A DNA stretch of 64,000 bases from Verrucomicrobium sp. (GTDB lineage: Bacteria > Verrucomicrobiota > Verrucomicrobiia > Methylacidiphilales > UBA1321), in contig JAFIGT010000021.1 of assembly GCA_017849585.1 (NCBI GenBank), positions 62,001 through 126,000 on the forward strand. Direction: 5' to 3'. Below the pieces are notes generated by a model. It ran no database searches and was not told the DNA's origin. It saw nothing but the letters and a program-made list of their open reading frames with translations. This document shows positions 33,560 through 42,543 of the stretch, one piece after another. A program made the position numbers and the translations under genes. How positions within the stretch are numbered: position 1 is the first letter of the stretch; every line of letters starts with the position of its first letter.

Positions 33560-34324
33560 TTACAGGCTCATGCCGCCATCGACAAAGAGATTCTGTCCGG
33601 TGATGTAGCGGCCCGCTTCGGAAGCGAGCAACAGCGCGGCGCCGGTGCAATCCTGCGGTTCGCCGAGGAAGCCGACTGGAATGGCATTGAGCACTTTTTT
33701 CGCATAGGCCGCATCGGCAAGGCGATCGACATTGCGGTCGGTCTGGATCACCCCTGGCGCGATGTTATTGGCGGTAATGCCGAAGGGCGCGAGTTGCTTG
33801 GCCAGGCTGACGATCATGGCGGTCTGCGCGCATTTGAGGGAGGAGTAAACGAGCATGTCCGGGTGCGGCACGGTTTCCTGCACACTGCCAATGCTGATCA
33901 CGCGACCCCAGCGTCGTTCCTGCATGGCGGGAACAGCTTGGTGCAATAGGTCGAGCGTGCGGCGATAGTTGATCACCATCTGCTTGTCGAACGCTTCGGG
34001 GGTGATCTCGCGCCAGTTGATGGGGATTTGCACGGAGGCGTTCAGTACGAGGATGTCGAGCTGTCCGAGCGCGGCGACAGTTTCATTGTAGAGATAAGAG
34101 GCGGCATCGGCTTCGTAGAGATCCTTGTGCACAACGGTAGTTTTCACTCCGAATGTGGCCGCTTTTTTCGCGACGTCGCGGGCCTGCTCGGCTTTGCCGG
34201 TGTAATGAATGGCCACATCGGCGCCCGCTTCGGCTAAAGACAAGGCGATCGCAGCTCCGATGCCACGGCTGGAGCCAGTGACGAGGGCTTTTCGGTTTTT
34301 TAGGGAGAAGAGTTCGCTGTTCAT
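33560..34324 (-). CDS. Short-chain dehydrogenase in the uronate operon
   Basis: A 254-residue SDR with a normal cofactor motif TGSSRGIG (about residues 16-23), NAS in place of NAG (LVLNASVQ), the catalytic Ser in ISIGSVQE and Tyr/Lys in YSSLK. The C-terminus GQNLFVDGGMSL is standard. The start overlaps the iclR stop. It could be a KduD-type ketodeoxyuronate reductase, or reduce fructuronate to mannonate in place of UxuB, which would supply the substrate for UxuA in this operon; both are inference. Confidence 0.85.
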   Translation of the reverse strand: MNSELFSLKNRKALVTGSSRGIGAAIALSLAEAGADVAIHYTGKAEQARDVAKKAATFGVKTTVVHKDLYEADAASYLYNETVAALGQLDILVLNASVQIPINWREITPEAFDKQMVINYRRTLDLLHQAVPAMQERRWGRVISIGSVQETVPHPDMLVYSSLKCAQTAMIVSLAKQLAPFGITANNIAPGVIQTDRNVDRLADAAYAKKVLNAIPVGFLGEPQDCTGAALLLASEAGRYITGQNLFVDGGMSL

Positions 34325-35103
34325 AAAGTGGGATTGAGTTCGCGGAAGCGGCGGGTGATGGCATTCGCGCAGAGCACCATTTCCTTTTTCAACTTGGGAT
34401 GTCGCGAGTTCGGCAAATCGTTGGGGAAACCAATGGCGGTCAGCGAAGCGATGACCTCATTATTCAGTCCGAGCACCGGCACGGAAATGGCGTAATGGCT
34501 GGGATTGAAGATACCCGCATCGACGCAGTAGCCGTTTTTCTTCAGGAATTTCAAACGGTCCTGTACGATCTGCTGGGTCTGATGTTTCCAGCAGGTGGTC
34601 GGCATGCGTTGCAGAATCGCGGCAATCTCCTTCGGCTCCAGTCGGCTCAGCAGGACGGCCCCGGAGGAACCTTCCGCGAGTGGGAAAGTGGCGCCTTCGC
34701 GAGTGGAGACGGAGGTTTCTTTGGGCGATTCGTGACGGCAGAGTGCGACGGCGAGATCGTCGCGACGGATGGAAAGTTTTACCGTGAGTTCTATCTTTTC
34801 CGCCAACTTGGCCAGTTCCGGGCGGCTGACGGCGATGAGGCCTTCGAGCGGTTGACCTTGCTGCACCAGTGTAAGCAGACCGAGGGAAAGTTCGTGGCCA
34901 CCACCGGGAATGGGGCGGATCCAGTCGTGGGCCATTAAGGTGCGCAGAATGCGGTAGCACGTGACGGAAGGAATGCCGGTCTCGGCTGCGAGCGCCTTGG
35001 CCGTGAGGTTAGCGCGGCCCTGTGAGCGGGCAATGGTCTGGATGACCTGAAGCGTCCGATGAACTACGGGAACTGTGTGCGGTAATTCCTTTGGAGCGAT
35101 CAT
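34321..35103 (-). CDS. IclR-family transcriptional regulator
   Basis: A 260-residue regulator with an N-terminal winged helix (about 10-75; VVHRTLQVIQTIARSQG and ETGIPSVTCYRILRTLM) and a C-terminal effector domain (about 85-255; ASLTAIGFP near the end). IclR proteins such as KdgR respond to small acids or keto sugars, which fits an operon for uronate use. It is the first gene of the minus-strand arm and overlaps the SDR gene by four bases, so it is probably made in step with its targets and regulates its own promoter. Confidence 0.9.
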   Translation of the reverse strand: MIAPKELPHTVPVVHRTLQVIQTIARSQGRANLTAKALAAETGIPSVTCYRILRTLMAHDWIRPIPGGGHELSLGLLTLVQQGQPLEGLIAVSRPELAKLAEKIELTVKLSIRRDDLAVALCRHESPKETSVSTREGATFPLAEGSSGAVLLSRLEPKEIAAILQRMPTTCWKHQTQQIVQDRLKFLKKNGYCVDAGIFNPSHYAISVPVLGLNNEVIASLTAIGFPNDLPNSRHPKLKKEMVLCANAITRRFRELNPTL

Positions 35104-35336
35104 TTCGTTTCCAAACCTATTCCAGTTGATTTTAAAATCGAATAAATTCTGAAAATTAATTTTTCATTAGAGATAATTCAAATGAGAAATTTGGGCCTTC
35201 AGCTTTTTAACTCACTATCACCCTGATTATGCGATTTGACGTTTAATGGGACTCTTTTGAAATTCGTTGAAACTCGTTATGTAACACCTGTTTACTATTG
35301 TAGAGAGTGCCACTCTTCCCGAGGATCAGCACAATT
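35104..35336. promoter_or_regulatory. AT-rich divergent promoter region between iclR and the pseudopilin cassette
   Basis: This 233-base gap contains two palindromes near the iclR side: GATTTTAAAATC (35128-35139), and CAAAT-GAGAA-ATTTG (35179-35193). IclR regulators commonly bind 15-base inverted repeats of this type. Further to the right it serves as promoter region for the plus-strand cassette, but no convincing -35/-10 pair was found there. Confidence 0.45.
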
Positions 35337-35819
35337 ATGTCGGCATGCATGGGGCATCGCGGGAGACAAGGGGAAGGCAAATGGAGGCGGGCTGGTGGAT
35401 TCAGTCTCGTCGAGGTGGTGTCGTCTTTAGGGATCATTTCGTTTGGTCTCATTGCGCTCCTGGGATTGCTGCCGGTGGGCTTGCAGGTCTCGCGCGACGC
35501 GCGGGAATCGACCGCGGAGGCGCAGATCAACCAATATCTGACCAATCTGGCGCGACAGACAGCGCCCGCACACTGGAAGGATATTGTAGAGCCCCGCGTG
35601 TTCACCTTCGACCGGCAGGGACTGAATGTGCCGGAGAATTCCGATGAGGTTTTTTACCTGGCGTCGCTGTCGATGGAAGCGAGCACTGGGACGGTGCTTC
35701 CGTCCGACTCGAATTATGTGAGCGCGAGCTTGTCGACGCTGCGAGTGACTTTGAAAAAGAGCAACGGCTCGGGTACGGCACGGATCACGGCCCTGCATCT
35801 GGTGACGGCGGGGAATTAA
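35337..35819 (+). CDS. Verru_Chthon cassette protein B, GspI-like pseudopilin
   Basis: A 160-residue protein from the ATG at 35337 (a GTG at 35307 is in frame too). The N-terminus carries a prepilin cleavage site, GG before FSLVEVVSSLGIISFGLIALLG, with Glu at +5, followed by a hydrophobic helix and a small beta-rich domain. This is the prepilin-type processing signal. The combination with the next two genes is the Verru_Chthon cassette, in which this member is protein B. By position and type it corresponds to the minor pseudopilin GspI of type II secretion. Confidence 0.8.
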   Translation: MSACMGHRGRQGEGKWRRAGGFSLVEVVSSLGIISFGLIALLGLLPVGLQVSRDARESTAEAQINQYLTNLARQTAPAHWKDIVEPRVFTFDRQGLNVPENSDEVFYLASLSMEASTGTVLPSDSNYVSASLSTLRVTLKKSNGSGTARITALHLVTAGN

Positions 35820-35820
35820 G

Positions 35821-36837
35821 ATGAAGTCGAACGCCGAACGAGGTCGCTACGGCGCTTATACGCTGATCGAGCTTTTGGCCGCGATGGCCACCTTGTGCGT
35901 GATTTTACTGATGCTCTTTACGACGACGGGCATGGCGACTTTGGCTTGGAAGGAGAACTCGGCTTCGACGGAGACATTTCAGCAGGCGCGGACGGCGTTC
36001 TCCACCGTTACACGGCGGTTGAGCCAGGCCACGCTGAACAGTTACCGGGATTATTACAACACCGCGTCGAGCCAAGGGTTCACGTACCCGGATTTACCGG
36101 CAGGAAAGACGGAGTATCGCCAGCGATCGGAACTTCATTTTCTTATCGGTCATGCTGCAGACTTGATGCCAGATGCGGGGGCGACGCGACCCACGCATGC
36201 GGTTTTTTTTCAAGCTCCGTTCGGATACCAGAAGAAAGCAGACGGTTTGCGTTCGCTCCTGAATGTCTGCGGTTATTACGTGGAATACGGGGATGATAGT
36301 CAAAACCGGCCCAGTTTTTCGGCCCTGTCGAGCGAAGCAAAAAAGCGCAGCCGCTTGTACGAGATCATGCAGCCGAGCGAGGAGTTTGCGCTCTACAAAT
36401 CCGGCACGGCACGGGGATGGCTGACCGGACTCATCACCTCGTCACTCGCCGCGAACTCGCACGCGTTGGCGGAGAATATCGTCGCATTGATCTTGTTGCC
36501 CCAGCGCCGGCCGGATGACATGGAGCTGGCTCCTCGTTACGCATACGATTCGCGTGCCTGGTTGAAAGGGCGGACAACGCTGGGGGATTTGACGCAGAAT
36601 CAATTACCGCCGCTGGTGCAGGTGACGATGGTGGTGATCGACGAGCCTTCGGCGAAGCGACTACAAGATCAGGATCAATTGAAGGATCTGGTCGACACTT
36701 CGTTATTCCAGGACGCCGCGCAGTTCAGTGCGGATTGGCAACGGCTGCAGGACAAGTTGAAGAGCCAGTGCCGTTACCGCTGTTTTCAAACCACGGTGAG
36801 CCTAGCGTCCTCCACCTGGAGCGAGAGCGCTCCGTAG
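35821..36837 (+). CDS. Verru_Chthon cassette protein C, GspJ-like pseudopilin
   Basis: A 338-residue protein, one base after the previous gene. The pseudopilin N-terminus is YTLIELLAAMATLCVILLML (Glu at +5 of the mature protein), followed by FQQARTAFSTVTRRLSQATLNSYRDYY, which matches both the Verru_Chthon C pattern and the first helix of GspJ. The remaining 250 residues are globular with no known catalytic motif. It is about 140 residues longer than ordinary GspJ. Confidence 0.82.
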   Translation: MKSNAERGRYGAYTLIELLAAMATLCVILLMLFTTTGMATLAWKENSASTETFQQARTAFSTVTRRLSQATLNSYRDYYNTASSQGFTYPDLPAGKTEYRQRSELHFLIGHAADLMPDAGATRPTHAVFFQAPFGYQKKADGLRSLLNVCGYYVEYGDDSQNRPSFSALSSEAKKRSRLYEIMQPSEEFALYKSGTARGWLTGLITSSLAANSHALAENIVALILLPQRRPDDMELAPRYAYDSRAWLKGRTTLGDLTQNQLPPLVQVTMVVIDEPSAKRLQDQDQLKDLVDTSLFQDAAQFSADWQRLQDKLKSQCRYRCFQTTVSLASSTWSESAP

Positions 36838-36840
36838 GAG

Positions 36841-39800
36841 GTGGAAGTGGCTATGCTGACAAACCCTACCAGCGCGAGGAGGGCGTCGCGTTCGGGCATG
36901 GCATTGATACTCGTGATGTTCTTGCTCGTGCTGCTTTCGTGTTTATTCATGGGCTATTTTTCGTCCATCACAGCGGAGCGGATCAGTGCGAAGAATTTTG
37001 CCGTGACGAATGAAACGCGGATGCTGGCCGAATCAGCTGTGAACATCGTGATGTCGCAGATCGTGGAGGCGACGACGCGCGAACCCGATGCGGCGTGGAC
37101 GTCACAACCGGGTATGATCCGGACTTTTGACGCCGACGGGAAGCCACTTTACTGCTACAAACTGTATTCTTCGAACAAGATGGTGGTGAAGGGGGGATTT
37201 AATGCGCGAGCTCTCGCTTCACAGGAAATACCGGACGACTGGTCCAGCCGAAAAGGGGAGTTCATCGATTTGAATGCGCCATCAAAACGGTTGACTGGCT
37301 GGCGTTATCCGATAGTGGACCCGGCCGCTGCCAAGCAAGTGGAGGGATTCGCTCTGGATCCGAAGTTCGAAGTGGCGATGCCGGTGCGCTGGATTTACGT
37401 GTTGCGGGGCGGCCAGCTGACGGTGGGGGTGCCACTGGGGCGGGGACGTTTGAAGATTGCTGCGGCAACGACGGAGAATCCGGTGGTGGGGCGTATCGCG
37501 TTTTGGACTGACGATGAAACCTGCAAGGTGAATATCAATACCGCTTCCGAGGGCGTATTTTGGGAGACGCCGCGCACGCAGTCATTGGCGGACCAGACGA
37601 TGGCCGGTCGTCAACCCCGGAAGGGCGAATTTTCCCGTTTCGCGGGGCATCCCGCGACGGTTTGCCTGAGCACGGTGCTTCCTAGTCTGGTGGGAAACGG
37701 AGTGCCACGTTATGGCAAAATTTACGCAATGACCCCGCGTCTCGGTGCCACAGGTGGTTCGCAGGAAGGGACCATCGAAATCGCCAATCAGAGCAACATC
37801 GCGGACAAGCAGGACCGGTTGTACGGAAGTCTGGATGAATTGCTATACACGATGCCGCGGCAAACGAATAGCGGGTTGGTTGCCAGTGAGATCGAGCGGG
37901 GGCGATTTTTTCTCACGGTGGCGAGTCGCTCTCCTGAGTTGAATTTATTCAACCGACCGCGCGTGACACTCTGGCCGATCTCTTTCAGTGAGTCGAAGCG
38001 GAGCCCCTTGGACAGGCTCATGGTGTTGTGCTCGACAATTCCCGGAGCGGGCAATGCGCGACTGTATTTCACCCGGCAGGATAATCGGAACGCTACGGTT
38101 GATTTTGCGGGCGATGCCAAAAATCGAAAGCTTTACGAATATTTGCAGCAGTTGACCTCGCAGCCCGTGCCGGGATTTGGGGGTGGATCGCTAGCATCGA
38201 AATACGGTGGCACTGCGGGGCGGGATCAAATTCTGACGGAAATCTTCGACTTCGTCCGCTGCGCGAATTTGTTCGATCCGAACTTACTCAAGAGCAGTGA
38301 TCTCTTCACCGCAAAGACTCCGGGACAGGTGGTTCCTATCGCGATCGGCACTACACATGGATTGGGTCGCTATCCCACGTTGGCAGAAGCCGCCATTCAA
38401 TTCTACGCCACGTCGACTGACAGTAGTACCGGGAAGGTGAATGGCATGCGGGCGGCCTTGCTGCTGGCCTTGAATAACCCGGCCCAAGGCTATGGGGCGA
38501 CTGCTCCAAGCTATACGATTCGTGTGGCAACGAAGGCCCCTTTTTCCACTGACACGACGCCGACTTTTTCATTCACCGGCGACATCGAGCGAAAGGGAGT
38601 CATGTCCACCGATTCGTCACGGTTAGGTGGCGAGGAGAGTTTTGCACGGCTCCTCTCCGCTTCCTATCCCTATGTGTTGAAGACGGATATTCCGGTGGTG
38701 GACGAGAAATTCAGTTTTGGCGGAGGTGTCATCGAAGTCTCTTTTCTTTCCAACGCCACGTCCACGCAGCCCGTACAAATAGTCCGGGTGAAATTTCCAA
38801 AGGTCGAAGGCTCTCTCGCTGCTCCGCTCATGCCACCCGCAACGGAAAGTTACGCGGGCTGGTCCGATTACACGAAGCGCATGGGACATGAGGATGATCC
38901 GAATTTCTTTCAGTTCGACGTGGTGCGGAGCGTGACGCCACCCGGTGGTGATAGTCGCCTGACAGCCGGAATGCCGATGGTATTGACTCCGGAAGAGGGT
39001 GGTGCCGCGTGTTTTGCTCCACTCTCTGCGAATGACTATCTGGACGTAGCGAAGGCACGGGTCTTTAGCCTGCGCACTCCCGGCGGTGAATACTATACCG
39101 ATGCGAAGGGCCCCAATCTTGGGGCAGGAGATTGGGATAATGGCGTCGGCAATACCCCGGATGGGGCCTACATCGGGAAGCCGGATGAGGGCTGCGTTAC
39201 GACTAATAGTGGTGGGGTGCCGTACTTCAATGGCGACGCGACGGTGGTGAGCGAGAAATACTATTTCAATCAACGACAGATCGCGTCGCCTGTCGCTCTG
39301 GGTTCTCTGCCCACGGGCATTGTCTCCGGGACACCCTGGCAGACGTTGCTGTTCAATCCGCATCCGTTGTCGAATGTCCATCCTGGAGGAAATGCGCCGC
39401 ATGATTTTCTGTGGCTTGATCTATTCAGCGTGCCGACGGTCGAGCCGTATGCGCTGAGTAGTCCACTGACAGCCAGTGGACGGGTGAATTTAAATTACGA
39501 GATGGTTCCTTTCACGGGAATGATACGGACAACGGCACTGCGGGCGGCGTTGAAGTCGACGAAGATTCTGGCGATCCCGACGGGCGAGACGACCTACAAA
39601 AAAGGGAGTCCGGTGGCGAGTTCCTACTATCATCCGATTTCGACCGAAGAGACATTGAAGGGAGTGGATCAGCGTTTTTCCGGTGGCGACGTTTATCGTG
39701 CGGCAGCAGAAATTTGCACTCTGGAACTTGTTCCGGACGGTGTGACCTTCGAGGGCGTGAAAGCATGGTGGCAGGGGCAGACTTTGACCGGAGACAATTC

Positions 39801-40083
39801 GCGGGAGATGCCGTACAACCATTTGTATTCCTTGCTCACGACTCAATCGAATGGCTATCAGGTCCATTGCCGTGCCCAGTCCCTAATCAAGGCGTCAGGT
39901 TCCGATCCGCAGATCTGGGAGGAAGGCCGTGATGTGATCAGTGGCGAATACCGCGTGTCTTCCGTGATCGAGCGTTGGATTGATCCGGTTGATTCGCGAT
40001 TGCAGGCGGTGAATGTGTTTGAGAAGAGTCTTACGCCGTACTATCGCTTTCGCATTGTGAGTACGACGCCGTTCGTGCCATAG
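36841..40083 (+). CDS. Verru_Chthon cassette protein A, giant GspK-like protein
   Basis: A 1080-residue protein starting three bases after the previous stop. The N-terminus is SGMALILVMFLLVLLSCLF, the GspK-type helix without Glu at +5, then a helical region (ISAKNFAVTNETRMLAESAV) like that of GspK. Near residue 229 CKVNINTASEGVF matches the NINTA motif of the GspK SAM-like domain. The remaining roughly 700 residues are a large beta-rich extracytoplasmic domain with no recognised family. Ordinary GspK is about 300 residues, so this is a much enlarged tip protein. Confidence 0.82.
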   Translation: MEVAMLTNPTSARRASRSGMALILVMFLLVLLSCLFMGYFSSITAERISAKNFAVTNETRMLAESAVNIVMSQIVEATTREPDAAWTSQPGMIRTFDADGKPLYCYKLYSSNKMVVKGGFNARALASQEIPDDWSSRKGEFIDLNAPSKRLTGWRYPIVDPAAAKQVEGFALDPKFEVAMPVRWIYVLRGGQLTVGVPLGRGRLKIAAATTENPVVGRIAFWTDDETCKVNINTASEGVFWETPRTQSLADQTMAGRQPRKGEFSRFAGHPATVCLSTVLPSLVGNGVPRYGKIYAMTPRLGATGGSQEGTIEIANQSNIADKQDRLYGSLDELLYTMPRQTNSGLVASEIERGRFFLTVASRSPELNLFNRPRVTLWPISFSESKRSPLDRLMVLCSTIPGAGNARLYFTRQDNRNATVDFAGDAKNRKLYEYLQQLTSQPVPGFGGGSLASKYGGTAGRDQILTEIFDFVRCANLFDPNLLKSSDLFTAKTPGQVVPIAIGTTHGLGRYPTLAEAAIQFYATSTDSSTGKVNGMRAALLLALNNPAQGYGATAPSYTIRVATKAPFSTDTTPTFSFTGDIERKGVMSTDSSRLGGEESFARLLSASYPYVLKTDIPVVDEKFSFGGGVIEVSFLSNATSTQPVQIVRVKFPKVEGSLAAPLMPPATESYAGWSDYTKRMGHEDDPNFFQFDVVRSVTPPGGDSRLTAGMPMVLTPEEGGAACFAPLSANDYLDVAKARVFSLRTPGGEYYTDAKGPNLGAGDWDNGVGNTPDGAYIGKPDEGCVTTNSGGVPYFNGDATVVSEKYYFNQRQIASPVALGSLPTGIVSGTPWQTLLFNPHPLSNVHPGGNAPHDFLWLDLFSVPTVEPYALSSPLTASGRVNLNYEMVPFTGMIRTTALRAALKSTKILAIPTGETTYKKGSPVASSYYHPISTEETLKGVDQRFSGGDVYRAAAEICTLELVPDGVTFEGVKAWWQGQTLTGDNSREMPYNHLYSLLTTQSNGYQVHCRAQSLIKASGSDPQIWEEGRDVISGEYRVSSVIERWIDPVDSRLQAVNVFEKSLTPYYRFRIVSTTPFVP

Positions 40084-40095
40084 GCGAAAGAGACT

Positions 40096-41481
40096 TTAGA
40101 CGGATGGAAGCGGTCCCGAAACAATGCGGCGGGCGGCTTCCTGAATGGCTTCGGAAAGGGTGGGGCGGGCGCAGATCGAGCGGGCCAGTTGCTGCACTGT
40201 AGCGTCGAGCTTGAGTGCGAGCGTGACTTGGGCAATCAACTCCGACGCATGCGAACCGATGATCAATCCACCCAAGAGACGGCCCGTGTCTTCTTCTGCG
40301 ACAAGTTTGACAAAGCCATCGAGCTCGCCCATGGCGAGGGCGCGACCCACATTGCGGAAAGGGCAGCGGCCCACACGAATGCGCAGGCCCATTTCCAAAG
40401 CCGTGCTCTCGCTGATGCCAACGGATGTGATTTCCGGGTTGGTCAGCACGCAGAAGGGGATGTGTTTGAAATCCATGCTGGAGGTATCGCCCAATGCATG
40501 GTTGACGGCGACTTCGGCCTGGGCGGCGGCGGAATGCGAGAGGAGGCTGCGGCCATTGACGTCGCCAATGGCGTAGACATGGCGCAGGTTGGTCTGGAGA
40601 TGTTCGTTAACATCGATGGCACGACCGTGGGCGATGCTCACGCGGTCGAGACCGAGAGTGTCGATATTGGGGTGGCGGCCAATGCTGATGAGGATTTTTT
40701 CTTCCTGCAGGAGCGTGCCGCCTTCGAGATGGGCTACAGCGCGGGAGGAACTGGCATCGTAGGTGATTTTTTCCACTCGGGAATTCAGCAGGACGCGCAC
40801 CCCGGTCTGTTCGAATTTTCCCTGGAGATATTGTCCCGCCTCGGGTTCGATTTCGGGCAGAAGATGGGTACCCGCTTCGACAATGGTAACTTTGGCCCCA
40901 AGCGTGCTGTAGACACCGCAGAGTTCGCAGCCAATGTAGCCGCCGCCGATGATGAGCAGGCGAGGGGGAAGCGTGGTGAGGTGAACGAAATCATTGCTGG
41001 TGCCAGTAAGGGGATGGGCGGCTGCCTCAATATTTGGGAAGGGGGCCGCATGCGAACCGGTGGCGAGAATGATTTTTTTACCCTCGATCATTTCCTCGTG
41101 ACCGTTGTGACGGATCTTGAGGACGTTGGGTGATTCGAAGGAGGCGGTGCCGCGGAGAACCTCCACGCCGTTACGGTGCAGGAGCCGGTCGAGCTCCTCG
41201 GCGAGCTTGGCGATGACGAGACGCTGGCGATTGACCCATGTGGCCAGGCTGGCACTGACGTGGGGAATCGCGACGCCATAGTCTTCACCATGACGGGCAT
41301 GCAGCAACATCTTGGCGCTGGCGACAAGGCTTTTAACCGGGATGCAGCCCCAGTGGAGGTTGACTCCGCCGATTTGGTTGCGTTCGATCAGCGCCACACT
41401 GGCTTTGCGCTGTGCGGCGAGAATTGCCGCAGTGCTTCCCCCGGAGCCCGAACCGACGATGACAAAATCGTATTTTTTCAT
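40096..41481 (-). CDS. Lipoamide-dehydrogenase-like flavoprotein lacking the redox disulfide
   Basis: A 461-residue two-dinucleotide-binding flavoprotein. The FAD motif is VGSGSGGSTAA (residues 9-19), the NAD motif IIGGGYIGCELCG (about 177-189), and YAIGDVNG is the second FAD contact. In the active site the expected C-x4-C is N-L-H-W-G-C: the first cysteine is Asn41 and only Cys46 remains. The C-terminal catalytic His-Glu motif (HPxxSE) reads RPTLSE, with Arg439 in place of His. E. coli transhydrogenase SthA also has the HWG sequence and lacks a disulfide, but loses the other cysteine. It probably transfers electrons without a dithiol step; it stands alone between the cassette and the polysaccharide genes. 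Confidence 0.85.
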   Translation of the reverse strand: MKKYDFVIVGSGSGGSTAAILAAQRKASVALIERNQIGGVNLHWGCIPVKSLVASAKMLLHARHGEDYGVAIPHVSASLATWVNRQRLVIAKLAEELDRLLHRNGVEVLRGTASFESPNVLKIRHNGHEEMIEGKKIILATGSHAAPFPNIEAAAHPLTGTSNDFVHLTTLPPRLLIIGGGYIGCELCGVYSTLGAKVTIVEAGTHLLPEIEPEAGQYLQGKFEQTGVRVLLNSRVEKITYDASSSRAVAHLEGGTLLQEEKILISIGRHPNIDTLGLDRVSIAHGRAIDVNEHLQTNLRHVYAIGDVNGRSLLSHSAAAQAEVAVNHALGDTSSMDFKHIPFCVLTNPEITSVGISESTALEMGLRIRVGRCPFRNVGRALAMGELDGFVKLVAEEDTGRLLGGLIIGSHASELIAQVTLALKLDATVQQLARSICARPTLSEAIQEAARRIVSGPLPSV

Positions 41482-41607
41482 GAGACAGTCCCCAAGCTGT
41501 TCCCCATTGTTGCCTGAATCGACTTAAAGTTTCAATGCCGTCCTTTGCTATTGAGGCCTTTTTTTACCGGACTTGAGTTTCTCCAGTGTGGCTGAGTAAA
41601 GTAGAGC

Positions 41608-42543
41608 ATGGAAAAGCCGTTGGTGAGCTTCTGCATTCCCGTGCGCAATACCGAACGGTGGTTGCGGCAGGCGGTGGACAGCGCCCTTGGGCAGTCATGG
41701 GGGCAGCAGGAGGTCATTGTGGTGGATGATGGCTCCACGGATGGCACCCGTGCGATACTGGAGTCCTACGGATCACGCCTGCGCTGGCAGTCGACGCCGC
41801 CTCGCGGAGGGAATGCTGCCCGCAATCTCGCACTTTCGCTTTCCCGCGGGGAATGGATTCAGTTTCTTGACGCGGATGATTATTTGCTGCCGGATAAAGT
41901 CGAATCACAGTGGCGCGAGACCAATGGATTTCAGAATGCGGACTTGATTCTCTCTCCGGAATGGCGCGAAATGTGGTTGGACGAAGAAGTGGTGGGGCGG
42001 ACGCAGCAGCCCGTGCCGGATGGTCATGACTTATTCGAACAATGGCTGCGCTGGGAATGGCCAGGGACGCAGGGCGGTCTCTGGCGTCGGAGTGTGTTGG
42101 AAGCACTCGGCGCATGGAATCAAGCGATTCCCTGCTGTCAGGATTACGAATTGTATGCGCGCGCGTTGCGACAGGAAGTAGAAATACGGTGGACTCAGCA
42201 GCCCTTGAGCGTGTATCGACTCTGGTCGGAGCAAACGGTATGTCGTCGCGATCCAAAGCAACTCATCGAAATCAAGACAGCCTTGATTGATTCCATGATT
42301 GATTTCCTGAAGGAACAGAATCGCTGGAACGATTCACTTGCCGCGGCCGCCGGGCAGACCTGTTTTGAAATGTGCCGCACGCTGGCGCTGACGGACTTGA
42401 AACTCGCGACCCAGTATTATAAACAACGCGAGATGCGTGGATTGATTCAACTAACAGGACCAGCGGCAACGGGACGCTATCGCCTGGCACATCGCTGTCT
42501 TGGTTTTACTGGAGCCGAACGTTTGGCCCGGATATTGCGATGA
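41608..42543 (+). CDS. Family 2 glycosyltransferase
   Basis: A 311-residue cytosolic GT-A enzyme: VSFCIPVRNTERWLRQAV, IVVDDGSTDGTRAI and the DxD-type LDADDY near residue 91 are all present. No membrane segment. It is the first of six plus-strand genes for sugar assembly. The stop overlaps the next start (ATGA). The sugar donor is unknown. Confidence 0.9.
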   Translation: MEKPLVSFCIPVRNTERWLRQAVDSALGQSWGQQEVIVVDDGSTDGTRAILESYGSRLRWQSTPPRGGNAARNLALSLSRGEWIQFLDADDYLLPDKVESQWRETNGFQNADLILSPEWREMWLDEEVVGRTQQPVPDGHDLFEQWLRWEWPGTQGGLWRRSVLEALGAWNQAIPCCQDYELYARALRQEVEIRWTQQPLSVYRLWSEQTVCRRDPKQLIEIKTALIDSMIDFLKEQNRWNDSLAAAAGQTCFEMCRTLALTDLKLATQYYKQREMRGLIQLTGPAATGRYRLAHRCLGFTGAERLARILR

